NCBI RefSeq assembly: GCF_964355755.1
Contig: NC_092671.1
Coordinates: 21,852,001 to 21,916,000 of the forward strand
Source: Antedon mediterranea
Lineage: Eukaryota; Echinodermata; Crinoidea; Comatulida; Antedonidae
Direction: 5' to 3'
Length of the DNA: 64,000 nucleotides
In this document: positions 1 through 10,925 of the stretch, piece after piece
How positions within the stretch are numbered: position 1 is the stretch's first letter
Layout of the letters: the number at the start of each line of letters is the position of its first letter
Program-made: the position numbers and the translations under genes
Notes under the pieces: model-generated
Database searches by the model: none
What the model was told of the DNA's origin: nothing
The model's input: the letters and a program-made list of their open reading frames with translations, nothing else

Positions 1-3000
1 TGTTAACATAAAACACCAAAGTGTACAGAATAGCTTCAAATCGCATTTGGAGACATTTTAGACCAATTTGTGATTTTCGAAAAAATTTGTTAACATAAAA
101 ACACCAAAGTGCTAAGAATAGCTTCAAATCGCATTTGGAGACATTTTAGACCAATTTGTGATTTTCGAAAAAACTTGGTTACACAAAAACATCAAAGTGC
201 TTAAAATCACATTATAAAACCGTTTTAGACCATTTTGAGCATTTCGATAACACTTTTCACACAAAAACATCAAAGAGCATAAAATAGGTTAATATCGTAT
301 TTAAAAACGTTTTAGACCATTTTGAGCATTTCGACAAAACTTTTTCACACAAAACACCAAAGTATACAGAATAGCTTAATATCGTATTTAAAAACGTTTT
401 AGACCATTTTGTGATTTTCGAAAAAACTTGTTAACATAAAAACACCAAAGTGCTTACAATAGCTTCAAATCGCATTAGGAGACGTTTTAGACCATTTTGT
501 GATTTTCGAAAAAACTTGTTAACATAAAAACATCAAAGTGTACAGAATAGCTTCAAATCGCATTTGGAGACGTTTTAGACCATTTTGTGATTTTCAAAAA
601 AAAACTTGTTAACATAAAAACACCAAAGTTTACAGAATAGCTTCAAATCGCATTTGGAGACGTTTTAGACAATTTTGTGATTTTCGAAAAAACTTGTTAA
701 CATAAAAACACCAAAATGTTTAGAATAGCTTCAAATCGCATTTGGAGACGTTTTAGACCATTTTGTGATTTTCGAAAAAACTTGTTAATATAAAAACACC
801 AAAGTACTTAGAATAGCTTCAAATCGCATTTGGAGACGTTTTAGACCATTTTGTGATTTTCGAAAAAACTTGTTAACATAAAAACACCAAAGTTCTTAAA
901 ATAGCTTCAAATCGCATTTGGAGACGTTTTGGACCATTTTGTGATTTTCGAAAAAACTTGTTAACACAAAAACACCAAAGTGTTTAGAAAAGCTTCAAAT
1001 CGCATTTGGAGAAGTTTTAGACCATTTTGTGATTTTCGAAAAAACTTGTTAACATAAAAACACCAAAGTGTTTAGAAAAGCTTCAAATCGCATTTGGAGA
1101 CGTTTTAGACCATTTTGGGATTTTCTAAAAAACTTGTTAACATAAAAACACCAAAGTGCTTAGAATAGCTTCAAATCGCATTTGGAGACGTTTTAGACCA
1201 TTTTGTAATTTTCAAAAAAACTTGTTAACATAAAAACACCAAAGTTCTTAGAATAGCTTCAAATCGCATTTGGAGACGTTTTAGACCATTTTGTGCATTT
1301 CGATGAAACTTGGTTACACAAAAACATCAAAGTCCTTAAAATCACATTATAAACCGTTTTAGACCATTTGAGCATTTCGATAACACTTTTCACACAAAAA
1401 CATCAAAGAGCACAATATAGCTTAATATCCTATTTAAAAACGTTTTAGACCATTTTGAGCATTTCGACAAAACTTTTTCACACAAAACACCAAAGTGCTT
1501 AGAATACCTTCAAATCGCATTTGGAGACGTTTTAGACCATTTTGTGTTTTTCGAAAAAACTTGTTAACATAAAAACATCAAAGTTTACAGAATAGCTTCA
1601 AATCGCATTTGGAGACGTTTTAGACAATTTTGTGATTTTCGAAAAAACTTGTTAATATAAAAACACCAAAGTGCTTAGAATAGCTTCAAATCGCATTGGG
1701 AGACGTTTTAGACCATTTTGTGATTTTCGAAAAAACTTGTTAACATAAAAACATCAAAGTGTACAGAATAGCTTCAAATCGCATTTGGAGACGTTTTAGA
1801 CCATTTTGTGATTTTCGAAAAAACTTGTTAACATAAAAACACCAAAGTGCTTAGAATAGCTTCAAATCGCATTTGGAGACGTTTTAAACCATTTTGTGAT
1901 TTTCGAAAAAACTTGTTAACATAAAAACACCAAAATGTTTAGAATAGCTTCAAATCGCATTTGGAGACGTTTTAGACCATTTTGTGATTTTCGAAAAAAC
2001 TTGTTAACACAAAAACACCAAAGTGATTAGAATAGCTTCAAATCGCATTTGGAGACGTTTTAGACCATTTTCTGATTTTCGAAAAAACTTGTTAACATAA
2101 AAACACCAAAGTGATTAGAATAGCTTCAAATCGCATTTGGAGACGTTTTAGACCATTTTGTGCATTTCGATGAAACTTGGTTACGCAAAAACATCAAAGT
2201 GCTTAAAATCACATTATAAACCGTTTTAGACCATTTTGAGCATATCGATAAAACTTTTTACACAAAAACATCAAAGAGCACAAAATAGCTTAATATCGTA
2301 TTTGGAAACGTTTTAGAACATTTTGTGATTTTCGAAAAAACTTGTTAACATAAAACACCAAAGTGTACAGAATAGCTTCAAATCGCATTTGGAGACATTT
2401 TAGACCAATTTGTGATTTTCGAAAAAACTTGTTAACATAAAAACACCAAAGTGCTAAGAATAGCTTCAAATCGCATTTGGAGACATTTTAGACCAATTTG
2501 TGATTTTCGAAAAAACTTGGTTACACAAAAACATCAAAGTGCTTAAAATCACATTATAAAACCGTTTTAGACCATTTTGAGCATTTCGATAACACTTTTC
2601 ACACAAAAACATCAAAGAGCATAAAATAGGTTAATATCGTATTTAAAAACGTTTTAGACCATTTTGAGCATTCCGACAAAACTTTTTCACACAAAACACC
2701 AAAGTGTACAGAATAGCTTAATATCGTATTTAAAAACGTTTTAGACCATTTTGTGATTTTCGAAAAAACTTGTTAACATAAAAACACCAAAATGTTTAGA
2801 ATAGCTTCAAATCGCATTTGGAGACGTTTTAGACCATTTTGTGATTTTCGAAAAAACTTGTTAACACAAAAACACCAAAGTGATTAGAATAGCTTCAAAT
2901 CGCATTTGGAGACGTTTTAGACCATTTTGTGATTTTCGAAAAAACTTGTTAACATAAAAACACCAAAGTGATTAGAATAGATTCAAATCGCATTTGGAGA

Positions 3001-3287
3001 CGTTTTAGACCATTTTGTGCATTTCGATGAAACTTGGTTACGCAAAAACATCAATGTGCTTAAAATCACATTATAAACCGTTTTAGACCATTTTGAGCAT
3101 ATCCATAAAACTTTTTACACAAAACACCAAAGTGCTTAGAATAGCTTCAAATCGCATTTGGAGACGTTTTAGACCATTTTGTGATTTTCGACAAAACTTT
3201 TTCACACAAAACACCAAAGTGCTTAGAATACCTTCAAATCGCATTTGGAGACGTTTTAGACCATTTTGTGATTTTCGAAAAAACTTG
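1..3287 (+). repeat. Higher-order block copy 1 (partner 4749-7946)
   Basis: Positions 1 to about 600 match 4749 to about 5348 at offset 4748, and 781-3287 match 5440-7946 at offset 4659. The offset difference of 89 bp is one monomer near 610-700, present here and absent from the partner. Matching landmarks include the aatataaaaac monomer (781 and 5440), the acaaaaacacc monomer (961 and 5620), and the open-frame pair at 3093 and 7752. Differences are scattered substitutions. The 5' end is cut by the window edge. Confidence 0.88.
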
Positions 3288-3919
3288 TTAACATAAAAAC
3301 ATCAAAGTGTACAGAATAGCTTCAAATCGCATTTGGAGACGTTTTAGACCATTTTGTGATTTTCGAAAAAACTTGTTAACATAAAAACACCAAAGTGCTT
3401 AGAATAGCTTCAAATCGCATTAGGAGACGTTTTAGACCATTTTGTGATTTTCGAAAAAACTTGTTAACATAAAAACACCAAAGTGCTTAGAATAGCTTCA
3501 AATCGCATTTGGAGACGTTTTAGACCATTTTGTGATTTTCAAAAAAACTTTTTAACATAAAAACACCAAACTGCTAAGAATAGCTTCAAATCGCATATGG
3601 AGACAATTTAGACCATTTTGTGATTTTCGAAAAAACTTGTTAACATAAAAACACCAAAGTGATTAGAATACCTTCAAATCGCATTTGGAGACATTTTAGA
3701 CCATTTTGTGATTTTCGAAAAAACTTGTTAACATAAAAACATCAAAGTGCTAAGAATAGCTTCCAATCGCATTTGGAGACGTTTTAGACCATTTTGTGAT
3801 TTTCGAAAAAACTTGTTAACATAAAAACATCAAAGGGCTAAGAATAGCTTCAAATCGCATTTGGAGACATTTTAGACCAATTAGTGATTTTCGAAAAAAC
3901 TTGGTTACACAAAAACATC
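1..3919 (+). repeat. 88-bp satellite array, plus-orientation, first block
   Basis: Uninterrupted tandem monomers of about 78-89 bp. Most are type A, beginning cttgttaacataaaaacac and ending gattttcgaaaaaa. B, C and D monomers intervene near 170-420, 1310-1500, 2180-2340, 2515-2700 and 3025-3210. The block holds two related sub-blocks: the 5' part (1 to about 420) recurs from 2343. It ends inside a monomer where the reverse-transcriptase fragment begins. No gene, RNA gene or promoter is visible. The assignment as satellite rests directly on the tandem repetition. A structural or heterochromatic role is inference from what satellites generally do. Confidence 0.98.
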
Positions 3920-4037
3920 TAGATAATGTAAAGAAAGGCCACTCGGCACGTATTATGTATTTTGATTTTCAATCTGCGTTTAATACCATACAACCCCATA
4001 TCTTAGCAGACAAAATGTTGAATATGGAGTTCGCTGA
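3920..4037 (+). pseudogene. Fragment of non-LTR (LINE-type) reverse transcriptase, palm motif A
   Basis: A 118-bp stretch unlike the satellite. In the frame of position 3901 it translates to a peptide containing YFDFQSAFNTIQPHIL. The F-x-D-x-x-x-A-F pattern is the motif A region of reverse transcriptase, and the Asp codon at 3964-3966 matches the first catalytic aspartate. The AFNTIQPHIL wording resembles LINE RTs of the CR1/Jockey/Rex-like groups, but the clade cannot be assigned from about 40 residues. Nothing else of the element is present: no endonuclease, no later RT motifs, no 3' UTR, no poly-A and no target-site duplication. It sits between aaaaacatc and tgg of a monomer and replaces about 30 bp of it. 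The open frame runs on into satellite and is a chance fusion with no ATG. It is a dead fragment, probably captured during break repair. Confidence 0.85.
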
Positions 4038-4748
4038 TGGAGACGTTTTAGACCATTTTGTGCATTTCGATGAAACTTGGTTACGCAAAAACATCAAAGT
4101 GCTTAAAATCACATTATAAACCGTTTTAGACCATTTTGAGCATATCGATAACACTGTTCACACAAAAACATCAAAGAGCACAATATAGCTTAATATCGTA
4201 TTTATAAACGTTTTAGACCATTTTGAGCATTTCGAAAAAACTTTTTCACACAAAACACCAAAGTGCTTAGAATAGCTTCAAATCGCATTTGGAGACCTTT
4301 TAGACCATTTTGTGATTTTCGAAAAAACTTGTTAACATAAAAAGATCAAAGTTCTAAGAATAGCTTCAAATCGCATTTGGAGACATTTTAGACCAATTTG
4401 TGATTTTCGAAAAAACTTGGTTACACAAAAACATCAAAGTGCTTAAAATCACATTATAAAACCGTTTTAGACCATTTTGAGCATTTCGATAACACTTTTC
4501 ACACAAAAACATCAAAGAGCATAAAATAGGTTAATATCGTATTAAAAAACGTTTTAGACCATTTTGAGCATTTCGATGAAACTTGGTTACGCAAAAACAT
4601 CAAAGTGCTTAAAATCACATTATAAACCGTTTTAGACCATTTTGAGCATATCGATAAATTTTTTTACACAAAAACATCAAAGAGCACAAAATAGCTTAAT
4701 ATCGTATTTGGAAACGTTTTAGAACATTTTGTGATTTTCGAAAAAACT

Positions 4749-7700
4749 TGTTAACATAAAACACCAAAGTGTACAGAATAGCTTCAAATCGCATTTGGAG
4801 ACATTTTAGACCAATTTGTGATTTTCGAAAAAACTTGTTAACATAAAAACACCAAAGTGCTAAGAATAGCTTCAAATCGCATTTGGAGACATTTTAGACC
4901 AATTTGTGATTTTCGAAAAAACTTGGTTACACAAAAACATCAAAGTGCTTAAAATCACATTATAAAACCGTTTTAGACCATTTTGAGCATTTCGATAACA
5001 CTTTTTACACAAAAACATCAAAGAGCATAAAATAGGTTAATATCGTATTTAAAAACGTTTTAGACCATTTTGAGCATTTCGACAAAACTTTTTCACACAA
5101 AACACCAAAGTGTACAGAATAGCTTAATATCGTATTTAAAAACGTTTTAGACCATTTTGTGATTTTCGAAAAAACTTGTTAACATAAAAACACCAAAGTG
5201 CTTACAATAGCTTCAAATCGCATTAGGAGACGTTTTAGACCATTTTGTGATTTTCGAAAAAACTTGTTAACATAAAAACATCAAAGTGTACAGAATAGCT
5301 TCAAATCGCATTTGGAGACGTTTTAGACCATTTTGTGATTTTCGAAAAAAACTTGTTAACATAAAAACACCAAAGTGCTTAGAATAGCTTCAAATCGCAT
5401 TTGGAGACGTTTTAGACCATTTTGTGATTTTCGAAAAAACTTGTTAATATAAAAACACCAAAGTACTTAGAATAGCTTCAAATCGCATTTGGAGACGTTT
5501 TAGACCATTTTGTGATTTTCGAAAAAACTTGTTAACATAAAAACACCAAAGTTCTTAAAATAGCTTCAAATCGCATTTGGAGACGTTTTAGACCATTTTG
5601 TGATTTTCGAAAAAACTTGTTAACACAAAAACACCAAAGTGTTTAGAAAAGCTTCAAATCGCATTTGGAGAAGTTTTAGACCATTTTGTGATTTTCGAAA
5701 AAACTTGTTAACATAAAAACACCAAAGTGTTTAGAAAAGCTTCAAATCGCATTTGGAGACGTTTTAGACCATTTTGGGATTTTCGAAAAAACTTGTTAAC
5801 ATAAAAACACCAAAGTGCTTAGAATAGCTTCAAATCGCATTTGGAGACGTTTTAGACCATTTTGTAATTTTCAAAAAAACTTGTTAACATAAAAACACCA
5901 AAGTTCTTAGAATAGCTTCAAATCGCATTTGGAGACGTTTTAGACCATTTTGTGCATTTCGATGAAACTTGGTTACACAAAAACATCAAAGTCCTTAAAA
6001 TCACATTATAAACCGTTTTAGACCATTTGAGCATTTCGATAACACTTTTCACACAAAAACATCAAAGAGCACAATATAGCTTAATATCCTATTTAAAAAC
6101 GTTTTAGACCATTTTGAGCATTTCGACAAAACTTTTTCACACAAAACACCAAAGTGCTTAGAATACCTTCAAATCGCATTTGGAGACGTTTTAGACCATT
6201 TTGTGTTTTTCGAAAAAACTTGTTAACATAAAAACATCAAAGTTTACAGAATAGCTTCAAATCGCATTTGGAGACGTTTTAGACAATTTTGTGATTTTCG
6301 AAAAAACTTGTTAATATAAAAACACCAAAGTGCTTAGAATAGCTTCAAATCGCATTGGGAGACGTTTTAGACCATTTTGTGATTTTCGAAAAAACTTGTT
6401 AACATAAAAACATCAAAGTGTACAGAATAGCTTCAAATCGCATTTGGAGACGTTTTAGACCATTTTGTGATTTTCGAAAAAACTTGTTAACATAAAAACA
6501 CCAAAGTGCTTAGAATAGCTTCAAATCGCATTTGGAGACGTTTTAAACCATTTTGTGATTTTCGAAAAAACTTGTTAACATAAAAACACCAAAATGTTTA
6601 GAATAGCTTCAAATCGCATTTGGAGACGTTTTAGACCATTTTGTGATTTTCGAAAAAACTTGTTAACACAAAAACACCAAAGTGATTAGAATAGCTTCAA
6701 ATCGCATTTGGAGACGTTTTAGACCATTTTCTGATTTTCGAAAAAACTTGTTAACATAAAAACACCAAAGTGATTAGAATAGCTTCAAATCGCATTTGGA
6801 GACGTTTTAGACCATTTTGTGCATTTCGATGAAACTTGGTTACGCAAAAACATCAAAGTGCTTAAAATCACATTATAAACCGTTTTAGACCATTTTGAGC
6901 ATATCGATAAAACTTTTTACACAAAAACATCAAAGAGCACAAAATAGCTTAATATCGTATTTGGAAACGTTTTAGAACATTTTGTGATTTTCGAAAAAAC
7001 TTGCTAACATAAAACACCAAAGTGTACAGAATAGCTTCAAATCGCATTTGGAGACATTTTAGACCAATTTGTGATTTTCGAAAAAACTTGTTAACATAAA
7101 AACACCAAAGTGCTAAGAATAGCTTAAAATCGCATTTGGAGACATTTTAGACCAATTTGTGATTTTCGAAAAAACTTGGTTACACAAAAACATCAAAGTG
7201 CTTAAAATCACATTATAAAACCGTTTTAGACCATTTTGAGCATTTCGATAACACTTTTCACACAAAAACATCAAAGAGCATAAAATAGGTTAATATCGTA
7301 TTTAAAAACGTTTTAGACCATTTTGAGCATTTCGACAAAACTTTTTCACACAAAACACCAAAGTGTACAGAATAGCTTAATATCGTATTTAAAAACGTTT
7401 TAGACCATTTTGTGATTTTCGAAAAAACTTGTTAACATAAAAACACCAAAATGTTTAGAATAGCTTCAAATCGCATTTGGAGACGTTTTAGTCCATTTTG
7501 TGATTTTCGAAAAAACTTGTTAACACAAAAACACCAAAGTGATTAGAATAGCTTCAAATCGCATTTGGAGACGTTTTAGACCATTTTGTGATTTTCGAAA
7601 AAACTTGTTAACATAAAAACACCAAAGTGATTAGAATAGATTCAAATCGCATTTGGAGACGTTTTAGACCATTTTGTGCATTTCGATGAAACTTGGTTAC

Positions 7701-7946
7701 GCAAAAACATCAATGTGCTTAAAATCACATTATAAACCGTTTTAGACCATTTTGAGCATATCCATAAAACTTTTTACACAAAACACCAAAGTGCTTAGAA
7801 TAGCTTCAAATCGCATTTGGAGACGTTTTAGACCATTTTGTGATTTTCGACAAAACTTTTTCACACAAAACACCAAAGTGCTTAGAATACCTTCAAATCG
7901 CATTTGGAGACGTTTTAGACCATTTTGTGATTTTCGAAAAAACTTG
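4749..7946 (+). repeat. Higher-order block copy 2 (partner 1-3287)
   Basis: The second copy of the block beginning at window position 1. It lacks one monomer compared with copy 1. It also lacks three private variants found near 84, 931 and 1124 of copy 1, which show that copy 1 and not this one is the closest relative of 25201-26701. Its 3' end runs into the 768-bp tandem duplication. Confidence 0.87.
7175..7942 (+). repeat. 768-bp tandem duplication, first copy
   Basis: From cttggttacac at 7175, the sequence repeats with a period of exactly 768 bp. Both copies carry the otherwise rare tttagtccattttg variant (7491 and 8259) and the gattagaatagattcaa variant. The copy comprises B, C and D units and several A units. 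The boundary lies where gaaaaaacttg could pair with either a B-type or an A-type continuation, as expected from unequal exchange. Confidence 0.9.
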
Positions 7947-8710
7947 GTTACACAAAAACATCAAAGTGCTTAAAATCACATTATAAAACCGTTTTAGACC
8001 ATTTTGAGCATTTCGATAACACTTTTCACACAAAAACATCAAAGAGCATAAAATAGGTTAATATCGTATTTAAAAACGTTTTAGACCATTTTGAGCATTT
8101 CGACAAAACTTTTTCACACAAAACACCAAAGTGTACAGAATAGCTTAATATCGTATTTAAAAACGTTTTAGACCATTTTGTGATTTTCGAAAAAACTTGT
8201 TAACATAAAAACACCAAAATGTTTAGAATAGCTTCAAATCGCATTTGGAGACGTTTTAGTCCATTTTGTGATTTTCGAAAAAACTTGTTAACACAAAAAC
8301 ACCAAAGTGATTAGAATAGCTTCAAATCGCATTTGGAGACGTTTTAGACCATTTTGTGATTTTCGAAAAAACTTGTTAACATAAAAACACCAAAGTGATT
8401 AGAATAGATTCAACTCGCATTTGGAGACGTTTTAGACCATTTTGTGCATTTCGATGAAACTTGGTTACGCAAAAACATCAATGTGCTTAAAATCACATTA
8501 TAAACCGTTTTAGACCATTTTGAGCATATCCATAAAACTTTTTACACAAAACACCAAAGTGCTTAGAATAGCTTCAAATCGCATTTGGAGACGTTTTAGA
8601 CCATTTTGTGATTTTCGACAAAACTTTTTCACACAAAACACCAAAGTGCTTAGAATACCTTCAAATCGCATTTGGAGACGTTTTAGACCATTTTGTGATT
8701 TTCGAAAAAA
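7943..8710 (+). repeat. 768-bp tandem duplication, second copy
   Basis: Near-identical to 7175-7942. A difference I can see is caactcgc near 8411 against caaatcgc in the first copy. After it the array continues with cttgttaacataaaaacatc, as after position 3283. The very low divergence suggests a recent event. Confidence 0.9.
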
Positions 8711-9205
8711 CTTGTTAACATAAAAACATCAAAGTGTACAGAATAGCTTCAAATCGCATTTGGAGACGTTTTAGACCATTTTGTGATTTTCGAAAAAACT
8801 TGTTAACATAAAAACACCAAAGTGCTTAGAATAGCTTCAAATCGCATTAGGAGACGTTTTAGACCATTTTGTGATTTTCGAAAAACTTGTTAACATAAAA
8901 ACACCAAAGTGCTTAGAATAGCTTCAAATCGCATTTGGAGACGTTTTAGACCATTTTGTGATTTTCGAAAAAACTTGTTAACATAAAAACACCAAAATGT
9001 TTAGAATAGCTTCAAATCGCATTTTGAGACGTTTTAGACCATTTTGTGATTTTCGAAAAAACTTGTTAACACAAAAACACCAAAGTTATTAGAATAGCTT
9101 CAAATCGCATTTGGAGACGTTTTAGACCATTTTGTGCATTTCGATGAAACTTGGTTACGCAAAAACATCAAAGTGCTTAAAATCACATTATAAACCGTTT
9201 TAGAC

Positions 9206-10064
9206 CATTTTGAGCATATCGATAACACTTTTCACACAAAAACATCAAAGAGCACAATATAGCTTAATATCGTATTTAAAAACGTTTTAGACCATTTTGA
9301 GCATTTCGACAAAACTTTTTCACACAAAACACCAAAGTGCTTAGAATAGCTTCAAATCGCATTTGGAGACGTTTTAGACCATTTTGTGATTTTCGAAAAA
9401 ACTTGTTAACATAAAAACATCAAAGTGCTAAGAATAGCTTCAAATCGAATTTGGAGACATTTTAGACCAATTTGTGATTTTCGAAAAAACTTGGTTACAC
9501 AAAAACATCAAAGTGGTTAAAATCACATTATAAACCGTTTTAGACCATTTTGAGCATTTCGATAACACTTTTCACACAAAAACATCAAAGTGCTTAGAAT
9601 AGCTTCAAATCGCATTTGGAGACGTTTTAGACCATTTTGTGATTTTCGAAAAAAACTTTTTAACATAAAAACACCAAACTGCTAAGAATAGCTTCAAATC
9701 GCACATGGAGACAATTTAGACCATTTTGTGATTTTCGAAAAAACTTGTTAACATAAAAACACCAAAGTGCTTAGAATACCTTCAAATCGCATTTGGAGAC
9801 ATTTTAGACCATTTTGTGATTTTCGAAAAGACTTGTTAACATAAAAACATCAAAGTGCTAAGAATAGCTTCCAATCGCATTTGGAGACGTTTTAGACCAT
9901 TTTGTGATTTTCGAAAACAACTTGTTAACATAAAAACACCAAAGTGCTTAGAATAGCTTCAAATCGCATTTGGAGACGTTTTAGACCAATTTGTGATTTT
10001 CGAAAAAACTTGGTTACACAAAAACATCAAAGTGGATAAAATCACATTATAAACCGTTTTAGAC
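9206..10064 (+). repeat. About 859-bp tandem repeat, first copy
   Basis: Begins around the gagcatatcgataaca part of a B unit and matches 10065 to about 10925 at offset 859. Matching landmarks are gcatttcgacaaaac (9301 and 10160), the caaatcgaatttgg variant, and cacatggag/catatggag (9702 and 10561). It contains the catatggagacaattta and cttccaatcgcatttgg sub-variants. Related blocks occur near 13340, 16620, 17480 and 22730. The end points are approximate. Confidence 0.8.
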
Positions 10065-10925
10065 CATTTTGAGCATATCGATAACACTTTTCACACAAAA
10101 ACATCAAAGAGCACAATATAGCTTAATATCGTATTTAAAAACGTTTTAGACCATTTTGAGCATTTCGACAAAACTTTTTCACACAAAACACCAAAGTGCT
10201 TAGAATAGCTTCAAATCGCATTTGGAGACGTTTTAGACCATTTTGTGATTTTCGAAAAAACTTGTTAACATAAAAACATCAAAGTGCTAAGAATAGCTTC
10301 AAATCGAATTTGGAGACATTTTAGACCAATTAGTGATTTTCGAAAAAACTTGGTTACACAAAAACATCAAAGTGGTTAAAATCACATTATAAACCGTTTT
10401 AGACCATTTTGAGCATTTCGATAACACTTTTCACACAAAAACATCAAAGTGCTTAGAATAGCTTCAAATCGCATTTGGAGACGTTTTAGACCATTTTGTG
10501 ATTTTCGAAAAAAACTTTTTAACATAAAAACACCAAACTGCTAAGAATAGCTTCAAATCGCATATGGAGACAATTTAGACCATTTTGTGATTTTCGAAAA
10601 AACTTGTTAACATAAAAACACCAAAGTTCTTAGAATACCTTCAAATCGCATTTGGAGACATTTTAGACCATTTTGTGATTTTCGAAAAAACTTGTTATTA
10701 CATAAAAACATCAAAGTGCTAAGAATAGCTTCCAATCGCATTTGGAGACGTTTTAGACCATTTTGTGATTTTCGAAAACAACTTGTTAACATAAAAAAAC
10801 CAAAGTGCTTAGAATAGCTTCAAATCGCATTTGGAGACGTTTTAGACCAATTTGTGATTTTCGAAAAAACTTGGTTACACAAAAACATCAAAGTGGATAA
10901 AATCACATTATAAACCGTTTTAGAC
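10065..10925 (+). repeat. About 859-bp tandem repeat, second copy
   Basis: Second copy of the block at 9206-10064. It has a private 3-bp insertion near 10696 (cttgttattacat instead of cttgttaacat), which shifts the offset to about 861 for its last part, and a 1-base change in the A-run near 10795. The edges are approximate. Confidence 0.78.

Noticed and set aside
3093-3296. Recurrent 67-codon open frame, also at 7752, 8520, 12913, 14799, 19280, 22026 and, on the minus strand, at 30306, 33578, 35489, 44636, 48459, 50193, 54250, 58074, 60230 and 62977
   Set aside because: It starts at TTG with no ATG, consists of two D-like satellite units in one stop-free frame, and repeats because the units do. 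The 87-bp unit length explains it fully.
3969-4154. Minus-strand open frame over the RT fragment
   Set aside because: It is the antisense shadow of the RT fragment plus satellite. The plus-strand frame carries the recognisable RT motif.
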